Source: JACPUX01 sp964517465 (GTDB taxonomy: Bacteria; Pseudomonadota; Gammaproteobacteria; Burkholderiales; Casimicrobiaceae). Taken from it: a stretch of DNA of 64,000 bases. Shown here piece after piece: positions 34,422-43,600 of this stretch; position 1 is the first letter of the stretch, and every line of letters starts with the position of its first letter. The translations under genes and the position numbers were made by a program. The stretch covers positions 1-64,000 of the forward strand of contig CAZFEK010000025.1 of NCBI GenBank assembly GCA_964517465.1, written 5' to 3'. The notes beneath the pieces were generated by a model, which had not been told where the DNA came from, searched no databases, and was given only the letters and a program-made list of their open reading frames with translations.

Positions 34422-34703
34422 ATGTCTGGACCCATCTCGACCGCCCGCCTCGAAGCCCGAATCAGCACCGACTTGCATACGCTACTCAAGCGTGCAGCGG
34501 AGTTGCAAGGACGCACCATGACCGATTTCGTCATCGCCGCCGTGCAAGACGCGGCGCAACGCGCCATCGAGCAGGCCGAAGTGGTTCGTCTGTCTTTGGC
34601 TGATCAACAGCGTTTTGCCCAGGCGCTGCTGTCGCCGCCGCGACCTTCTGCGGCATTGAAGCGGGCGATGGCCCGGCACGACAAATTGATCAGGGCTGAA
34701 TGA
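34422..34703 (+). CDS. DUF1778-family antitoxin
   Basis: A 93-aa protein with an N-terminal ribbon-helix-helix (TARLEARISTDLHTLLKRAA) and GRTMTDFVIAAVQDAAQRAI, typical of the DUF1778 (TacA/AtaR) antitoxins that bind DNA and neutralise a GNAT toxin. The C-terminal ~30 residues probably wrap the toxin. Its ATG has AGGAGG upstream. It overlaps the toxin gene by 4 bases (ATGA), the usual antitoxin-first order. Autorepression is expected from the family. Confidence 0.9.
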   Translation: MSGPISTARLEARISTDLHTLLKRAAELQGRTMTDFVIAAVQDAAQRAIEQAEVVRLSLADQQRFAQALLSPPRPSAALKRAMARHDKLIRAE

Positions 34704-35197
34704 GCCGCCAGCCGCTCGCTGTTGTTGCTTTCGATGCGGCCTATGACCGTTCCGCCTTCAACAGCGGTTCCGCGCCGCTGGACCGCTACCTGCGCGAGCA
34801 AGTCACGCAAGACATCCGCCGGCGGGTAGCGGCCTGTTTTGTAGCCCTCACCGACGAACGGCGCATCGCCGGGTACTACACCCTGGCGACAGCCAGCGTG
34901 CCGCTCGGCGATCTTCCGGGCGACATCGCTCGCAAGCTACCGCGCTATGCCGCAGTGCCGACGATCCGCATGGGCCGCCTGGCGGTCGATCGAGCGTTCC
35001 AGGAGCAAGGTCTGGGCGGGGCACTGCTGGTCAATGCCCTGCGCCGTGCCGCCAACTCCGAAGTCGCGGCTTTCGCCCTTATCGTGGATGCCAAGGACGA
35101 AGGGGCAGTGGCTTTCTACCGGCATCACGGCTTCATTGCTTTGCCGGATGCGCCCTTGACCCTGTTCTTGCCGCTGGCAACGGTTAAGCGTTCCTGA
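34700..35197 (+). CDS. GNAT-family toxin (TacT/AtaT type)
   Basis: A 165-aa acetyltransferase toxin. The family acetylates the amino group of aminoacyl-tRNAs and stops translation. Visible motifs: FNSGSAPLDRYLREQVTQD near residue 20, IAGYYTLATASVPL, and the acetyl-CoA loop MGRLAVDRAFQEQGLGGALL near 90-109. C-terminal AVAFYRHHGFIALPDAP contains the conserved Tyr. It forms a toxin-antitoxin pair with the DUF1778 gene and is flanked by rhs remnants, consistent with a mobile or stabilising cassette. Confidence 0.9.
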   Translation: MSRQPLAVVAFDAAYDRSAFNSGSAPLDRYLREQVTQDIRRRVAACFVALTDERRIAGYYTLATASVPLGDLPGDIARKLPRYAAVPTIRMGRLAVDRAFQEQGLGGALLVNALRRAANSEVAAFALIVDAKDEGAVAFYRHHGFIALPDAPLTLFLPLATVKRS

Positions 35198-35447
35198 GGC
35201 TGTCGGAATCGATACTTCCGGGAATGACGAAAGTGGCTGGTTCGCGTTTGCGCACACGCCTTTGACCACCGGCTTCAACCTCACGGGTACGCAAGCTGAG
35301 TTCGGCGTTGTCCGCCGGGGCGGTGAGGCGCACCACCGGGGCGGTGGTGTTGGCGGGGTCGTTGACGGCCAGCGGCTGGCCTGCCGCGCCAATTGCCGCG
35401 CTTGCTAAGACGCAGAGCGCGAGCAGGAGGGGGCGAGGTTTTTGCAT
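35184..35447 (-). pseudogene. rhs 5' remnant with signal peptide, copy C
   Basis: An 87-residue frame: signal peptide (MQKPRPLLLALCVLASAAIG), then AAGQPLAVNDPANTTAPVVR and LTAPADNAELSLRT as in the large Rhs protein, then a jump to REVEAGGQRRVRKREP, which may correspond to the later EVEAGG segment of Rhs after an internal deletion. It ends overlapping the 3' end of the GNAT toxin gene. Short repeats of GAATTGCCCG and a mobile-element-end-like motif lie upstream (35490-35560). Confidence 0.75.
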
Positions 35448-35489
35448 ACGCGGCGGCTAAAGGTCAGGCGGGAAATCATTGGTGGTCTC

Positions 35490-35557
35490 GTCCCAAATTG
35501 CCCGTGCGAATTGCCCGTGGTCCCGAATTGCCCGATGTGCGAGCCTGGCCCCTTTTC
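35490..35557. repeat. Tandem repeats and RAYT-end-like motif
   Basis: Three spaced copies of AATTGCCCG precede rhs remnant C on the minus strand. Next to them GCGAGCCTGGCCCCTTTTC (35537-35556) matches, in reverse complement, the AAAGGGGCC..GCTCG ends of the RAYT elements. Confidence 0.6.
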
Positions 35558-35570
35558 GCCCGAGCTTCGC

Positions 35571-36347
35571 CTACCTGCACATTTCTTTGATCCTGACTCG
35601 TAGTGCGCGATACGTTTTTGCGGCAACCTCCGAGTCGAATGCTACTTCGCAAATCTCCTGTTCGACCCTCTTGATCTCCTTGTCCGTGACGATGACTAGG
35701 TCCTCTCCCAGACGCGCATTGCAAAGCAGCGAAAACATCTCTCTTGCCGCTTCGTCTCCGCACCCGACATCCGCAACGTTTTCGGGAACTCTATCGCCTC
35801 TGCACTCCGATACCAAGGTGTCCACGAGGATCGCAGGCACGTGGCCAGCGACGACAAAGCTTACGCACTTCTCTGGTCTGAGCGAGCGGGCGAGGCGCGC
35901 GTTGCCGATCAGGAACACACACTCTGGATGCATGCGCATAAGTGCTGCCATTCGGTCCGCAGTGTGGGCTGTTCCCTCAGTTTCAGGAACGTTGTGAATC
36001 GTCAGAACAGATACTGAGACAAATCCATGAATGGTATGGATTCGGGCGTTATCGTTGAGCCGAATGCTCTTAAGAGTTTCAACCCTGTCGAAGATGGAAT
36101 TGACCGAGAAGAAAGGCAGGCCCAATGCGTCAGCCACTTCAGCCGCAACAACGGCGAGTGCACTTTCGCATTCCATCCATTCGGATTCGGAAAGGAACGC
36201 GCGCTCGCAGCGCACAGATATGTCTGGAAATAGCACGCCTAAATCCTCAGGCGGCTGATGAGAACCGCCTTCAGGGTGGCACCAACGGTCCAAGTGACGC
36301 AATTCGGCCCAGAGATCAGTCGATAGAATTCTGGCGAAGCCGGGCAT
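35571..36347 (-). CDS. Unknown protein, candidate orphan immunity protein
   Basis: A 258-aa protein of clearly lower GC than the rhs genes. Segments such as LWAELRHLDRWCHPEGGSHQ, FLIGNARLARSLRPEKCVSF and LVIVTDKEIKRVEQEICEVA look like a folded cytoplasmic protein, but no family is recognised. It directly follows, and overlaps in another frame, the junk tail of rhs remnant B, the position where an immunity gene normally sits. GGGGG stands just ahead of the ATG at 36347. The immunity role is inferred from position only. Confidence 0.55.
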   Translation of the reverse strand: MPGFARILSTDLWAELRHLDRWCHPEGGSHQPPEDLGVLFPDISVRCERAFLSESEWMECESALAVVAAEVADALGLPFFSVNSIFDRVETLKSIRLNDNARIHTIHGFVSVSVLTIHNVPETEGTAHTADRMAALMRMHPECVFLIGNARLARSLRPEKCVSFVVAGHVPAILVDTLVSECRGDRVPENVADVGCGDEAAREMFSLLCNARLGEDLVIVTDKEIKRVEQEICEVAFDSEVAAKTYRALRVRIKEMCR

Positions 36348-36910
36348 CCCCCAGTTAGGAACTCATCGACGCTTTGGACCCCAAGAACGCTAAGAGGATC
36401 AGTCTCGCTCAAGATCCGGCCGTTGGCATCGAGCGCTTTTTGGGTGATGAGGGTTTGCAGGCCGCTAGATGTGGTGACACTGCGGGTTTCTTGGGTGACG
36501 TGGCCGTTGGCGTCCAGGGTGAACTTTGTGGTGGCGCCGGCGGGGTCGGTTTGCGACTGCGGAGGGCGGAGCAGGGGCCCAGCAAGCGCAGCGCAGCGGG
36601 GATGCGACCCCGGAGCAGGATGCCGGGCGCGCCAGCCTGCCTCTTCGACAATGCTTGGCGTTCCAGTATCTCGTTGCCCTACTTCAACACCTCGGGGCGC
36701 GACCACGGTTTTGCGGCCCTGGGCGTCGTCGCTGTAAGTGGTCTGGTGGCCCAGGGCATCGGGGAGGGACAGGCGCACCAGCGGGGCGTTGGTGTTGGCG
36801 GGGTCGTTGACGGCGAGGGCGGCGCTGGCCGTGAATGGTGCGCTTGCGAAGGCGCAGAGCGCGAGCGGGAAGGCGCAGAAATTCTTGGCGAGAAGGCGGT
36901 TAAAGATCAC
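36330..36910 (-). pseudogene. rhs 5' remnant, mosaic, copy B
   Basis: It starts with the leader MIFNRLLAKNFCAFPLALCA and LAVNDPANTNAPLVRL, jumps to YD-repeat-like DALGHQTTYSDDAQGRKTVV, passes through unrelated sequence, and returns to TTKFTLDANGHVTQETRSVT and DANGRILSETDP, which match the central YD repeats of the large Rhs protein almost word for word. Several internal deletions have thus collapsed an rhs gene from thousands to about 190 codons. It then runs out of register into the next gene. Confidence 0.78.
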
Positions 36911-36939
36911 GGCGCGAGATTATTGGTTGTCTGTCCCTG

Positions 36940-36965
36940 ATTTCGCTGATTTCGCTGATTTCGGA
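36940..36965. repeat. 9-bp tandem repeat upstream of rhs remnant B
   Basis: About 2.5 copies of CTGATTTCG, then GATTGGCGCCGCCGATTGGCGCC, a second short direct repeat. Same relative position as the repeats at remnants A, C and D. Confidence 0.7.
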
Positions 36966-37015
36966 TTGGCGCCGCCGATTGGCGCCGCGCCGTGTTGGCA
37001 AAATCAACGTGGCCT

Positions 37016-37636
37016 CTATACGCCCCGAATTGCCCCGAGTCGAGTCGCTATCATCCTTTGAAGGTATGGGACGCCGATCGCCACCAAGTCGGCAACCGCG
37101 CGCCCCGCAGCGGCATCACAAATAGCTGCACCGTCTGTGGAGTTAGGGTCGATGCCAAGCGCCTTCTGTTGAGCTTCCAAATTCGCTTGAAAAAGCGCTT
37201 GAAAGCTCTCATCCGTCGCATTGATCTCAACCACCGGCGTTGGCACAAGCTGCCACTCGTCGATTTTTGGGAACCGCTCCTGCAATCGCTTGTGGTTGGA
37301 GTCGAACAAATGGAATACGCTTGTCACATATGCGTCCTTCTCGAACTCCTTGCCGTCGACTGTCGGCCAATCAAACAAGTCGCGGATGGCTGTCGTGGCG
37401 ACTCCATTGGACCACCCGAGGTATGCTGCAAACGCCTCCGCACCGCGAATTGGGACGAGGTACACGAATAAAACGAGCGGACATTCAGTGTGACTCTCTA
37501 GTAAACAGCCCCCGCGTGGAAGCGGAACTGTTCCTTTCTCAGTCCTCGGTTGCCTCAGCGCCGAGGGTGTGAACCCGAAAGGCGCCAGACACTGGCTAAC
37601 CCTCTCAAATATCCGTACCTTGATTGATGAACGCAT
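37016..37636 (-). CDS. Putative immunity protein of Rhs toxin
   Basis: A 206-aa cytoplasmic protein with no recognised family (segments FVYLVPIRGAEAFAAYLGWS, FHLFDSNHKRLQERFPKIDE). It starts 13 bases after the stop of the full-length rhs gene, and GAGGAATT overlapping that stop serves as its ribosome-binding site. Rhs and other polymorphic toxins are almost always followed by such a lower-GC immunity gene that neutralises the toxin tip, so the cognate immunity role is likely although not shown. Confidence 0.7.
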   Translation of the reverse strand: MRSSIKVRIFERVSQCLAPFGFTPSALRQPRTEKGTVPLPRGGCLLESHTECPLVLFVYLVPIRGAEAFAAYLGWSNGVATTAIRDLFDWPTVDGKEFEKDAYVTSVFHLFDSNHKRLQERFPKIDEWQLVPTPVVEINATDESFQALFQANLEAQQKALGIDPNSTDGAAICDAAAGRAVADLVAIGVPYLQRMIATRLGAIRGV

Positions 37637-37649
37637 CGGGCTGAATTCC

Positions 37650-40600
37650 TCAGAGAATCGAAAGAATCGTCCTCAATTCGTAGACCAAATTCATCGCGCC
37701 GTTGAGTACCGTTGGGCCACTCGACGAGCCCAATTCTGTGAGCACTCTCGCAGATGTTGCCTCAATGGCCACGGCTTCCTCCGCAGTTACGACGATTACC
37801 CGTTCCACTGTCCCGACAATTCCCCTTTCGACTAGATTGGTAGGCGCAGAAAACGTTTTGATCTGCCCAAGCAGCCGTCCAAAAGCACCGCCACCCGCGG
37901 GAATACCAGTTTTCACCTCAAGGATTACAATTTTGTCACGGTACTTCACTAGTATGTCAAACACGCGCGGCCCCCCCGGCCCTGTGAGAAGTCTTTGTGC
38001 CACAAGTGATCCGGTGGGGAGATGCGTGCGCAAGAAGCCCGCAAGGGCGTTCTCAAGCGCCTTCCCGGCAAGTCTGTTGTATATGACCGAACCATATCGA
38101 ACGCCGGCAGTAGCCATCGCCATGGCTCCGTTAAACGCAGTCCCGATCCCAGCGAACGACACCTCGACTCGTCCGCTGGGGTCGCGACCATCTACTGGAT
38201 CCGCACCTACATATAAGAACCTGTTGAGCGAGACCGGCCTCTGTTTCTCGCCTTGCCACGGGTCTACACTCAAAAACCGCCCCACCCCCGGGTCATACCA
38301 CCTGGCCCTGAGGTAAACGAGTCCTGCGCTTTCTTCCTGCCACTCGCCCTGGAACTTGTAGGGGTTGGGCGTGCTGCCCGTGCGCGCAGTGACGTTGCCC
38401 CAGGCGTCATAGGTGTAGCTGTCGGTGATGTTTGCTGCCTCGTCAACCAGCAAACGCACCGCGCCGAGTGGATCGGTCAGTGGAACTCGGTGATAGAAAG
38501 TCCCCTGCCCCGCTCGTGAGAGCTGCAAGAGGTCTTCACCCAAGGTGTAGAGGGCGGCGATGCTCTGAGTCTGCGCCTCGCGCTCGGCAATGACTTGGGC
38601 GTAAGTGCGGTTGGCATCGACGATCAACTGCGTGGTTTGCGCATTGGGACCGCTACCCTGGGTGATGCCGATGCGGTGGTCATCGGCGTCGTAAGCGTAT
38701 TGCGTCACTTGCGCTGCTTGGCCCTGGGGCGTGAGCTTCACTTCCAGCAGACGATCGAGGCTGTTCCAGGTGAACTCGCGGGTTTCGGTGGGGCTCGTCT
38801 GCTGGGTGAGCCGGCCGTTGCTGTCCCAGGTGAAGGTGGTGCTGCCTTGATTGGCGAGGCGGTCGTTGGCATCGAACACAGCCGCGCCTTGCGGGCCGGT
38901 GATTCGGTTGCCCACCGCGTCATAGGTGAAGGCGCTGCCGTCATCGTCGATCAGTTTGCCGGCGGTGTCGTACGCAAAGCGCCGGGTCTTGATCTGGCCG
39001 GAGAGGGTTTCCTTCTGCTCGGTGATGCGCCCGGCGGCGTCGCGCTTCACTTCGAAGCTCGCTAGGGCGGTGGCGCCTTTGGCATGTGTCAGCGTCTTCA
39101 AGCGGCCGGCGCTGTCGTAGGCATAGGCGGTGTTGATGCCGAAGGGCCGGGTGACTTGGCTTCTTCGGCCCGCGGCATCGTAACTAAAACTCGTCACTTC
39201 GCCGGTGGGGCTGGTGACCGTGGCCAGGCGGTTGTCGGCATCGAAGCTGTAGCGGGTGGCATAACTCGCCGCTGGCTTGCCGTTGGCGGCCGGGGTCTTG
39301 ATCGTGACTTCGCTGCGATTGCCGGCGGCGTCATAGGCATAGCTGAGGATTACGCCGATGGGCAGTTCGACTTGGGTGAGCCGGTCGCGGCTGTCGTATT
39401 GGTAGGTGGTGGTGCCGTGGGCATCCGTGACACTCGCAACTTGCCCCGTCGCGGTGTAGCTGCGGGTGACGGTCTGGCCTTCGGGCAGGCTCGTCTCGGC
39501 GGGCCGGTCGTTGACATCGACCGTGGTGCTGATGTTGGTTTGGTCGAACAGGGTGTGTTTGACGAGGTTGCCGGCCAGGTCGTAGCTGAATTTCTCGACC
39601 GCGCCGTTGGGGAGCGTCTTTTGTGCAAGGCGCGAGGCTTCGTCGTATTCGAACTTCGTCACCCGGCCCAGGGCGTCGGTCTGGCTGGTCTGCCGGCCCA
39701 GTTCGTCGTAGGCGTAGGTGGTGGTCTTGTTCAGCGGGTCGGTGACGCTTGTCAAGCGCCCCATCGCGTCGTAGGCAAATTTCGTCACCGCGCCGTCGGC
39801 GGCGGTGAGCTGGGTTCTTCTTCCCGCGGCGTCATAAGCCACCGCCTCTTTGCTGCCGTCGGGATAGGTGGTCTGGGTGCGCCGGTGGTTGGCGTCGTAT
39901 TCGTAGCGCGTGATGGCCCCATCGGGGGCGGTCACGCTCGTGAGGTCGTTGACTTCGTTGTAGGCGTAGCGGGTGATTTGGCCCAGGGGGTCGGTGGCGC
40001 TGGTTTTGCGGCCCGCCGCGTCGTAAGCGAAGCTGGTCTTGCGCCCCAGCGGGTCGGTGCTGCCGATCAAGCGCCCCGCGGCATCGTATTCGTTCTGCTC
40101 GGTGGCGCCGTCGGGGTAAACCGTTTGGGTGAGGCGGTTCAAGAGATCGTAGACGTATTGGGTGCTTCTGCCGGCCCGGTCGGTGTGGGCGATCTTGTTG
40201 CCTTCGGCGTCATACCCGAACGCTTCTTGGGTGCCGTCGGGGTAGGTGGTGGCGGTGCGCTCGGCGCGTTCGCTGTAGCTGTGGGTGGTGGTTCGGTTGA
40301 GGGGGTCGGTTTCCGTTGCGGGCTGATCGAAAGGCGTCCAGGTGGTTTGGCGCACTGCCCCAAGAGGATCAGTCTCGCTCAAGATCCGGCCGTTAGCATC
40401 GAGCGTTTTTTGGGTGATGAGGGTTTGTTTGCCGCTCGCGGTGGTGACGGCGCGGCTCTCCTGGGTGACGTGGCCGTTGGCGTCGAGGGTGAACTTGGTC
40501 GTTAAGCCGCCGGCATCGGTTTCTTGCGTCTTGCGCCCTTGGGCGTCGTATTGGTAACTCGTCTTGTTGCCCAGCGGGTCGGTGAGGGACAAGAGATTGC

Positions 40601-43600
40601 CCTTGGCGTCATAAGCAAAGCGCGTGCTCTGGCCCAGCGGGTCGGTGAGTTGCGTCAGCGCCCGGCCGTCGTGCGTGTATTGGGTGACGCGATCGAGGGC
40701 GTCGGTGGTTTGGGTGAGGTTGTGCTGCTGGTCGTAGGCGTAGCTCGTGCGGTGGCCCAGGGGGTCGGTGTCGGTGGTCTTTTGTTGGGTGACGGCGTCG
40801 TAGGTGTGGCTTGTGCTGTGGCCCAGGGGGTCGGTCACCGTGAGCTCGTTGTCTTGGGCATCGTAGCTGCGGCTGGTCACCTTGCCGTAGGCGTCGGTGA
40901 TTTGGGTGACGTTGCCGCGCTCGTCGTACTGGTAGCGGGTGCTGGCGCCCCTGCGGTTGACCACGGTCTGCTGCCGCGCGTCGAGGTCGCGCCGGGCGAG
41001 GTCTACCCGCTCGCCCTGGGCGTCGTATTGGGCAATGAGCCGGCCGCTGTCGTCGTAGACGTTTTTGAGGAGCTGGATGCCGCGCGGGTCGGTGAATGTC
41101 GTGAGGAGGTGCGGGTGCTTGATGTCGTAAGCGAGGGTGGTGGTTTGGCTCAGGCGGTCGGTGAGGCTCGTGAGGTCGCCCGCGCTGGTGTAGCGGTAGC
41201 GGATCGTCTTACCGGTCGGGTCGGTGATGGCAACGATGCGGCCCTGGCCGTCGCGGGTAAAACTTACGCTCTGGCCGTTGCTGTGAACGATGCCATGGGC
41301 GGTGTAGTCGAGGGTGTTGCCCCAGGGGTCTTGGATGCGGGTGATGCCTAAGTTTTCTTGGAGGTAGTAGGCGTAGCCCTCCTGGGTGGTGAGCTTGAAC
41401 TCTTTGGGGTTCCAGGGCTCCAGGGCATCCATGTCGTAGATCATGCCGCCCTGCACTGCGAGGTTGGGCAGGTTGATCGCGGTGAGGGTGCTGGTGGTGC
41501 CGGTGAGCGCAACGAAGTCGATGTCGGGCAGCGGCGCCTGGAATTGCGTGCATTCGTTGGCGGCTTTGGCCTCGAAACGCTCGACCCGGCCTTCGGGCAG
41601 GGTGATGTTGATTTTGCGCTTGCCGGCGGGTTTGAGGCACAGGGCCAGGCGGTTTCCGGGGTCGGGGGCGACCGTCCAGTGAAGGCCGGTGGCCATGTTC
41701 TTTTGGAGCTTGAGGTGCTGGGTGTCGACACTCCAGCCGTAGCCGAAGTCCAGGGCTTCGTTCTTGCGGCGGCTGTCGTAGGTGCGCGTCACCCGAATGG
41801 GGATGCCGCCGGCTTCGACTTCGAGGTCGAGGAAGGAGACGGTGAAGATTCCCGGTTTGGCGCCCCCCAGCACTTCGACGGTGATGAGGCTGCGGCTTTG
41901 GCGATAGGCCAAGTCCGTGGCGACGAGTTGCAAGTGCCACAGGCCGTTGGGCAGGAGGCTGGGGTCGAAGGCGCCGAGCTCGCCTTGGGTGTTTTGTGTG
42001 CCGGCGGCGAGTTCCGTCCAGCGGGGCAGATCATCCGCTACCGTGCCCGCCGGCGCAGCCAGGAGTTGCCAGCTTGCCAGGGCAGTCGATGACACTTCAC
42101 CGCGCACGACGGTACGCAGGGTGAGTTCGGCGTTGTCCGCCGGCGCGGTGAGGCGCACCACCGGGGCGGTGGTGTTGGCGGGGTCGTTGACGGCCAGCGT
42201 GGCGCTGGCAAGGCCCACTTTGCCCTTGCTGTCTTCGGCGCGCACTTCGACTTTGAGCACGCCGCTGCGGTTGGGGGTGAGGCGGGCCTGGAAGGTGTCG
42301 CCGTTGACGCTGAGGGCGGCGCTTTCACCGGCCAGGGTGGCGGTGAGGCTCACCAGCGGCTTGACGGTTTGCACACTGCCGGTGAGCGCGCTGCTTTGCC
42401 CCAGGGCGATGGCCGTGGGGTCGAGGGTCAGCGTCACTTGCGGCGCGGGGGTGTCGGACACCAGCGCGCTCAAACCCGGGCCCGCCAAGAGCCCGAAGTG
42501 GGGCAGTTGCGCCGGCACCGGCGTTCTCGGGCCGGCTTGAGAGTCGATGGTGAGGCCGCCGATCAGCCCGAAGAGCGCCGGGGAGAGCGGATTCGCAAGA
42601 AAGTTGCCGTGCTGGGCCGCAAGGTTGGTGGCCAGCTGCGTGCTCTGCGCCTGGAGCTGATTCGCCCCCGGCCCGAGGAGGGCGGGGTCCACCCAGCTCG
42701 CCCAGGCGAGCAAGGCGCCCAGGTCGCCGTAGGCACCCCCGGCCACCGCCTGGCCGTTGACCGCGAGGGTGCGCCCGGCCCCGAAGGCGAAGCCCAGGCC
42801 CTTGCCCGAGCTCGTTTCAAGCTGCGCGCCGCCGCGCCCGGCCCAGTCGGCGAGTTGCGTTTCGGCACCCGAGACGGTGACCCGCTCGCCCGCGGCAAGG
42901 GCGTCGGCAAGGCGCGTCTCCAGCACCTTGTCGAGCTGCAATTGGGCAAGGGTGGTGCTTTGTGCAGCGTCGAGGGTCCAGACCGCCTGCCCGGCTTGGA
43001 CGTTGGCGGCGAAGGCGGCGGCACTGCTGATGCCTTGGCCGCCCAGTTGCGCCGGCAGGCTGCCGGCCAGTTGTGCCGCCATTTGCGCCACTTGCCAGCG
43101 GTGGCGGGAGGCATTGCCGCCGGCCACCGGGTCGTCGCTGCCGATTTCCTGTACGGCGAGGCCGGTGAGGTGCAGTTTCACCGCAACCCCCAGGGCCAGT
43201 TCCGGTTCGAGCCAGGTGTAGGCCCCGGCCAGGCCCGGCACGGGCACCCGTGCGCTGCCGTTCAAAGCGGCGCTGAGGCCGGCGACATTCTGGCGCAGCA
43301 GCGGCAGGCCGTTGGCGACGAGCCCCAGGGTCGACTGCGGCAAGGCGGCGACGCTGGCGAGCCGCCCGCCTTCGACCCCGGCCAGATCCCAGCCCCAGTG
43401 CCGGGTTTCCCCGGCGATGAGGGGGAAGGCGATCTCGCGCGGGTCGCGGCCCGGTTCGCTGAGCGTGAAGTCGGCCACCAGGGCGCGGCCCAGGGCAAAT
43501 GGACCGGCGATCGGCTGCGCCTGCCCGTCGCGTAAGCGTTCGAGTTGGACTTGAATGCCCGTCGGGTTGATGGCTTTGGGGGGCGTTGCCGCGTTACCCA

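Noticed and set aside
18000..38000. Prophage or integrative element
   Set aside because: No integrase, phage structural genes or tRNA attachment site recognised; the mobile sequences seen are RAYT and IS200/IS605-like remnants only.
39084..40505. Long plus-strand frames inside the rhs gene (also 40524, 41358, 42369, 43545)
   Set aside because: Gly/Val/Ala-rich products reflecting the complement of YD and Rhs repeats; no domain or start signal.
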